From the NCBI GenBank assembly GCA_002291495.1, contig DBAE01000173.1, positions 354-8,967 of the forward strand: a DNA stretch of 8,614 bases, given 5' to 3'. Source of the DNA: Bacteriovoracaceae bacterium UBA1018 (GTDB lineage Bacteria > Bdellovibrionota > UBA1018). Shown here piece after piece: positions 6,188 to 8,614 of this stretch (its first letter is position 1; each line of letters begins with the position of its first letter). The translations under genes and the position numbers were made by a program. The notes below the pieces were generated by a model that had not been told where the DNA came from, did not search any database, and worked only from the letters and a program-made list of their open reading frames with translations.

Positions 6188-7735
6188 ATGTTCAAGTGGC
6201 GGACCGCCTATTTTTCACTCGCATTGTGTATTGTGGGACACCTCCTACCCCTGTCATCTCACGCTCGACTCGAACAAGAGCGCTATTGGACACTTCTCAA
6301 TACCATTGAAAATATCAGCCAAGATTTTCATCAGTACTTGCGTCCAGGCTACAGTTCCCCAAGACCCCCTATCCTTCGATTTGAGACTCCAAGCCAGAAG
6401 TTAGATAAAAATCTAGTACGGTACGTCCACGACCTTTCTGCGATGCAGTTTTTGAGAGCGTTCGAACTCTTTTTTGAGAAGGTCGAATCCATTTCAAGAC
6501 GAATTGGCCCAGCAGGAGTCTATGATTTTGAACTCACTCGATGCGTGGAAGTCTTTTATCGTCTCTCCAGGAATTATACTTTTGATCGAAAAGAGTTTGA
6601 AACGGTCATTCAGCGAAGGCTCGCATTTTTCGTAGCAGAGGAAGATAATTTCTTGCTGACTCGAAGACTCCTTCAACTCGATAAATCAAACGAGTCCAAG
6701 TCGATCTGGAAAAGCATCCATTCTCTCCCCGCTAAATGGCTAGACTCAGAGGCATTGATCGAGTCACGCAGTCTTCGACAGTACATTTTGTTTCCATGGG
6801 GAAAACTGAAAGAAGATGGAATGCCAAATTTTCAGGACCAAGCCAAAATACACCTGATGCGCGCTCAGCTTATGATCGACATCAAAAATCAACTCAACAT
6901 CGAAGAGAATGGGACAACTAGCTATCTGGAAATGAATCGCGCCAAAAGTGGCATTGATAATCACGTTAAAAATTTGACTTTGCCATTTCAAATGAATCGC
7001 CAAAAATCTCCGTCTCATTCGGGTTATCCAGAAAAGAAGCATATTTTTGCACTTCTGAATCCTATCTACGATCGACTTCATTCAGAGCAGTATTTTGAGC
7101 TCGTAAAATATTATCTCGATTTAATCCATCCACGGAGTCGGCTGGATGGACGAATCCTAGAAGATCTTTTGCAGTGGTATCTACTCTCCAGAAGATTTCG
7201 TCTCTCAACTGAAGCACAAGTATTTCTGAATACAGAAATTAAAGTCACACTCGATAAACTCAAGTTTTTTGAGAATGAGGTTCGGTCTGAACGCTACAAC
7301 GATCTCTATACATTACTTAAAAACAGGGTAGCGCAAAGGTGGGGTCTTCCTGAAATGAGATTACCTCGCGAACTCTACCCAATCACGATAGATCGAGGTG
7401 CCCTCATTCACGCAATACGCATGAGGATACTTGAACTTAGGACCTACTGGCGAGATACCCAAAATCAAGAGATTAGACTCAGCGACGAGGATGCACTCGT
7501 TGAAGAGATCGCAAATAGGATCCTCACAGGACCAGAAAAAAGCTTGGGCTTTCAGAACGAAAAAGAGGCGATCGACTTTTTCGACAACCACATTGAGTAT
7601 CCCGTAGCTCAAATGATTTTGAAAGAGTCCCGAAAAATTCGGCCTGCTCCGTCCGTCCTTTATTTAGACGGTGAAGAGTGTGGCCGCGCTCTATTTCCAA
7701 TATTAGGCGATCCAGTAAACGGAAATCCGAATTAA
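6188..7735 (+). CDS. Exported helical protein of unknown function, 515 residues
   Basis: The N-terminus is a Sec signal peptide: MFKWR, a hydrophobic run over residues 8-22 and a likely cut after SHA at 26. The mature protein of about 490 residues is rich in Leu, Arg, Glu, Phe and Tyr. It appears almost wholly alpha-helical, with repeated amphipathic stretches (for example 72-108, 125-170, 295-325 and 330-375). It has no transmembrane segment after the signal, no lipobox and no catalytic motif I recognise, so it is probably periplasmic or secreted. No Shine-Dalgarno precedes the ATG, and the best promoter candidate ends six bases before it. The next gene downstream also encodes an exported helical protein, 89 bases away in the same direction. 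I do not recognise the family. Confidence 0.85.
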   Translation: MFKWRTAYFSLALCIVGHLLPLSSHARLEQERYWTLLNTIENISQDFHQYLRPGYSSPRPPILRFETPSQKLDKNLVRYVHDLSAMQFLRAFELFFEKVESISRRIGPAGVYDFELTRCVEVFYRLSRNYTFDRKEFETVIQRRLAFFVAEEDNFLLTRRLLQLDKSNESKSIWKSIHSLPAKWLDSEALIESRSLRQYILFPWGKLKEDGMPNFQDQAKIHLMRAQLMIDIKNQLNIEENGTTSYLEMNRAKSGIDNHVKNLTLPFQMNRQKSPSHSGYPEKKHIFALLNPIYDRLHSEQYFELVKYYLDLIHPRSRLDGRILEDLLQWYLLSRRFRLSTEAQVFLNTEIKVTLDKLKFFENEVRSERYNDLYTLLKNRVAQRWGLPEMRLPRELYPITIDRGALIHAIRMRILELRTYWRDTQNQEIRLSDEDALVEEIANRILTGPEKSLGFQNEKEAIDFFDNHIEYPVAQMILKESRKIRPAPSVLYLDGEECGRALFPILGDPVNGNPN

Positions 7736-7779
7736 TACTTCAAAAGAAGACTTAAGTAGTTATTATTATAGTAAATTTA

Positions 7780-7812
7780 TATAATTGACTTATATAGACG
7801 GGCTTTGATACT
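7780..7812 (+). promoter_or_regulatory. Candidate promoter(s) of the right-edge exported protein gene
   Basis: Two overlapping options exist in an AT-rich stretch. The first is a perfect TATAAT at 7780-7785 with a poor -35, giving a leader of about 30 bases. The second is TTGACT at 7785-7790 with a 16-base spacer and GATACT at 7807-7812, which would start transcription only about six bases before the ATG at 7825. No Shine-Dalgarno is present in either leader. Confidence 0.4.
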
Positions 7813-7824
7813 GCTTTGCCCCGT

Positions 7825-8614
7825 ATGAAATCAAATTCAAGCAAATTAAAAGCTATCTTGGCCCTCTCGATGACAACTCTTGGGGTCAGCTCCTTAGCTT
7901 GGTCGAGTAGTAAATACGAGTGCAAGTTCAGTGTGAACAGCCAAAAAGAAATCCATGCTGAATTTTACAATAAACTTCTTTTACCACCTGTGGTCAAAGT
8001 CGGGCGACACGACATCAATTATCTTTATCACTTAGACGCAAAAGCCAAATTACAAAATTTTATTGCTCGTTTAAAAAATACTGACGACAGACTGAACTGG
8101 CACGAATCCTATTATATGGCAGAGCTTTTTTACGACTCTGCTCGTGTGATGGATGAGACAGAATATTACGAGACCTCCAACGAAATCCTAGATGCGCTCA
8201 ATAATCGTCTGATTCAGTTTAAAGAAAACGCAAAACGATCAAACTCTTCCTCATTTAAGCATCTTAAGAATGACATGAGCGAAAATCTGATTCGTGGATT
8301 TACTCTCAGTGCGATGGCCCAGTTTGCAGGTGCAAATACTTTGTACTTTGGTGAGCTCATGGAAGCGATCATCACAAATGCGACACGTTATAGATTAAAT
8401 ACCGAAATGGTCGGAAGACTGCGGGCCAAGATCGAAGGCGTTCGAAATAACGCCGTTCAATATTTCAACTCCGTGGCGGATGCAGCTTCTGTCTACACTG
8501 TGGTTGCAAATAGTGATCGAATCGCTTCCATAATCCAAAGCGAGATCTACACTCAATTTCGAAAGGTCGGTGAAATCCCATTCAAGACGTACTTTCTAGG
8601 TGATAAAACCAGAA
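7825..8614 (+). CDS. Exported helical protein of unknown function (3' end beyond window)
   Basis: The frame from ATG 7825 is open for 263 codons to the window edge with no stop. Residues 1-25 form a Sec signal: a basic MKSNSSKLK start, then a hydrophobic run over 10-22 and a likely cut after SLA. The mature part is hydrophilic and helical (KAKLQNFIARLKNTDDRLNW, YYMAELFYDSARVMD, EILDALNNRLIQFKE) with few cysteines (one at residue 33). Its helical make-up resembles that of the exported protein just upstream. A weak local similarity is visible between residues about 65-130 here and about 78-150 there, so the two may be distant paralogues. There is no Shine-Dalgarno before the ATG. No known family is recognised. 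Confidence 0.85.
   Translation, partial: MKSNSSKLKAILALSMTTLGVSSLAWSSSKYECKFSVNSQKEIHAEFYNKLLLPPVVKVGRHDINYLYHLDAKAKLQNFIARLKNTDDRLNWHESYYMAELFYDSARVMDETEYYETSNEILDALNNRLIQFKENAKRSNSSSFKHLKNDMSENLIRGFTLSAMAQFAGANTLYFGELMEAIITNATRYRLNTEMVGRLRAKIEGVRNNAVQYFNSVADAASVYTVVANSDRIASIIQSEIYTQFRKVGEIPFKTYFLGDKTR

Noticed and set aside
1..8614. CRISPR array, tRNA/rRNA genes, transposase or toxin-antitoxin pair
   Set aside because: None was seen: no regularly spaced repeats, no recognisable RNA gene and no transposase motif in the reading frames.

Overview
This 8.6 kb window comes from a bacterial chromosome of moderate-to-low GC with dense, single-gene transcription units on both strands. It has Gram-negative traits: an outer-membrane-type barrel protein and two further Sec-exported proteins. 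The N-terminal half of the HNH endonuclease-like gene (RRI.SMRLMKELPEV core) resembles a multicopy family I associate with Bdellovibrio-type bacteria (Bdellovibrionota). That origin is a family-level guess, not proven by the sequence.

Left part (1-1484): the first codons of a leftward gene run off the edge. A short upstream region with a 6+6 bp dyad precedes nadA (quinolinate synthase, NAD biosynthesis). Next, 54 bp downstream and probably co-transcribed, is an 88-residue conserved-looking protein of unknown function.

Middle left (1485-2937): an HNH endonuclease-like gene on the minus strand is split by one frameshift near 2260, so it is a pseudogene or contains a sequencing error. Upstream of it lie a doubtful 75-codon ORF and a clear minus-strand intrinsic terminator belonging to the next gene. 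A 16-bp perfect palindrome occurs twice here, once in-frame inside the HNH gene and once between genes. In both places it reads Thr-Pro-Pro-Ala-Glu.

Middle (2938-5420): on the minus strand is a homogentisate 1,2-dioxygenase (tyrosine/phenylalanine catabolism). Divergent from it is a small Ser/Lys-rich protein with one C-terminal membrane segment, ending in a very strong terminator. Then comes a metallo-beta-lactamase-fold hydrolase of the glyoxalase II / persulfide dioxygenase type.

Right part (5421-8614): an outer-membrane-like protein on the minus strand is divergent from a 515-residue exported protein of unknown function. A second exported protein follows and is cut by the window end. Both exported genes lack a Shine-Dalgarno and have promoter-like sequences almost touching the start codon, which suggests leaderless or near-leaderless mRNAs. 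Apart from nadA plus the 88-residue gene, the neighbours do not form an obvious pathway. I do not see a convincing new multi-gene system. The most unusual signals are the in-frame palindrome, the broken HNH gene and the paired exported proteins.
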